From Chitinophagaceae bacterium (GTDB taxonomy: Bacteria > Bacteroidota > Bacteroidia > Chitinophagales > Chitinophagaceae), in contig JADJBP010000015.1 in the NCBI GenBank assembly GCA_016703625.1, positions 1 through 64,000 of the forward strand: DNA of 64,000 nucleotides, written 5' to 3'. The position numbers and the translations under genes were made by a program. Position 1 is the stretch's first letter; the number at the start of each line of letters is the position of its first letter. Positions 63,684-64,000 of this stretch are shown here, piece after piece. The notes under the pieces are model-generated. The model saw only the letters and a list, made by a program, of their open reading frames with translations, was not told the DNA's origin and searched no databases.

Positions 63684-64000
63684 ATGCAGTATTTAAGTAC
63701 TACCGTAATAACTGGTTCCGGAAGTTATATACCGGATTTTGTAAAAACGAACCGGGATTTCACCGGCCATAATTTTTATGCAGAAGATAATACTGCCCTG
63801 GAAATTGAGCCTCATATCATTGTTGAAAAATTCAAAAAAATTACGGGGATTGAAGAAAGGCGCTATGCACCCAACAATATGGAATCTTCTGATATGGCTG
63901 CCATTGCAGCACAAAGAGCCATTGATGATTCCGGCTGTGATCCCGAAACAATTGACCAGATCATTTGTGCACATAATTTTGGAAATGTTACCAAGCATAC
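63684..64000 (+). CDS. 3-oxoacyl-ACP synthase III family protein, 3'-truncated by the window end
   Basis: The first 105 residues are visible: MQYLSTTVITGSGSYIPDF, the KAS III opening, then FKKITGIEERRYAPNNMESSDMAAIAAQRAI, matching the GIEERR segment of FabH-type enzymes. The active-site Cys would lie just beyond the end. FabH-like enzymes start fatty-acid, polyene or alkylresorcinol synthesis; which one cannot be told from the visible part, although the start VKTNRDF with an extended N-loop is unlike the housekeeping FabH. Promoter box at 63638. Confidence 0.85.
   Translation, partial: MQYLSTTVITGSGSYIPDFVKTNRDFTGHNFYAEDNTALEIEPHIIVEKFKKITGIEERRYAPNNMESSDMAAIAAQRAIDDSGCDPETIDQIICAHNFGNVTKH

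Overview
The window is chromosomal DNA of a Bacteroidota bacterium, most likely a member of the Chitinophagaceae. The evidence is the moderate GC content, the TAnnTTTG-type -7 promoter boxes, a PorP/SprF protein next to a large cell-surface protein with a gliding-motility (CHU_C, type IX secretion type B) C-terminus, LytS/LytTR and TPR-sensor two-component systems, a parA-parB-DUF5683-dapB gene string, GH92 and DUF5683/DUF6263-type proteins, and many short stuttering intergenic repeats. I see no rRNA, phage, integrase, transposase, CRISPR array or recognisable defence system.

Layout. 1-6007: two LytS-type histidine kinase/LytTR regulator pairs facing each other, with a decapitated kdsA fragment between them. 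6378-8191: a surface protein with 17-residue head repeats and a peptidase-S74-like C-terminus. 8329-9297: L-threonine dehydrogenase. 9401-15873 (minus): a run of parA, parB, DUF5683, dapB, TPR-kinase and LuxR-type regulator, preceded by a UPF0173 hydrolase. 16072-24670: flavin reductase, membrane phosphoesterase, DEAD-box helicase, outer-membrane proteins, a threonylcarbamoyl-AMP synthase and glycosyltransferase pair, and dapD. 24832-24915: tRNA-Leu(CAG). 25037-28826: secreted unknowns, a DUF389 membrane protein and a DUF1801 protein. 29192-32715: a tight five-gene unit (DoxX-like, DinB-like, NRDE/TANGO2, ATP-grasp, alpha/beta hydrolase). 32928-39745: an orphan LuxR regulator, then PorP/SprF and a 1710-residue repeat adhesin. 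40281-43135: the lpxB-surE unit. 43312-48342: a LexA-like XRE/S24 repressor with its operator, DinB, ssb and a GH92 mannosidase. 48408-51475: a broken amino-acid permease and a wrecked dicarboxylate symporter. 51519-57955: DedA, MFS, glycosyltransferase 9, DUF922, an Nramp-UspA fusion and its DtxR-type regulator. 58035-64000: RidA, a glycogen-phosphorylase-like protein, a thioesterase, MFS, DUF6263-like, cold shock protein and the start of a ketoacyl-ACP synthase III.

Working together: the cell-envelope theme dominates (lpxB, glycosyltransferase 9, kdsA remnant, dapB/dapD for meso-DAP, type IX-exported adhesin, outer-membrane barrels), with manganese/iron transport under a DtxR-type regulator and carbohydrate use (GH92, phosphorylase).

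A caution for any user of this sequence: at least thirteen otherwise well-conserved reading frames are interrupted, mostly by single-base indels and often in homopolymers (including parB). This looks more like residual indel errors of a draft or long-read assembly than real gene loss. One symporter (50195-51475) is damaged far beyond that level. In the feature list, 'pseudogene' means only that the frame is interrupted as written.

I did not find a convincing complete new system. The strongest leads are the diversified intergenic micro-repeats that also encode protein tails and an LpxB insertion, the Nramp-Usp fusion with an adjacent candidate DtxR box, the phosphorylase lacking its PLP lysine, and the signal-peptide/Ig-like domain fused to DedA.
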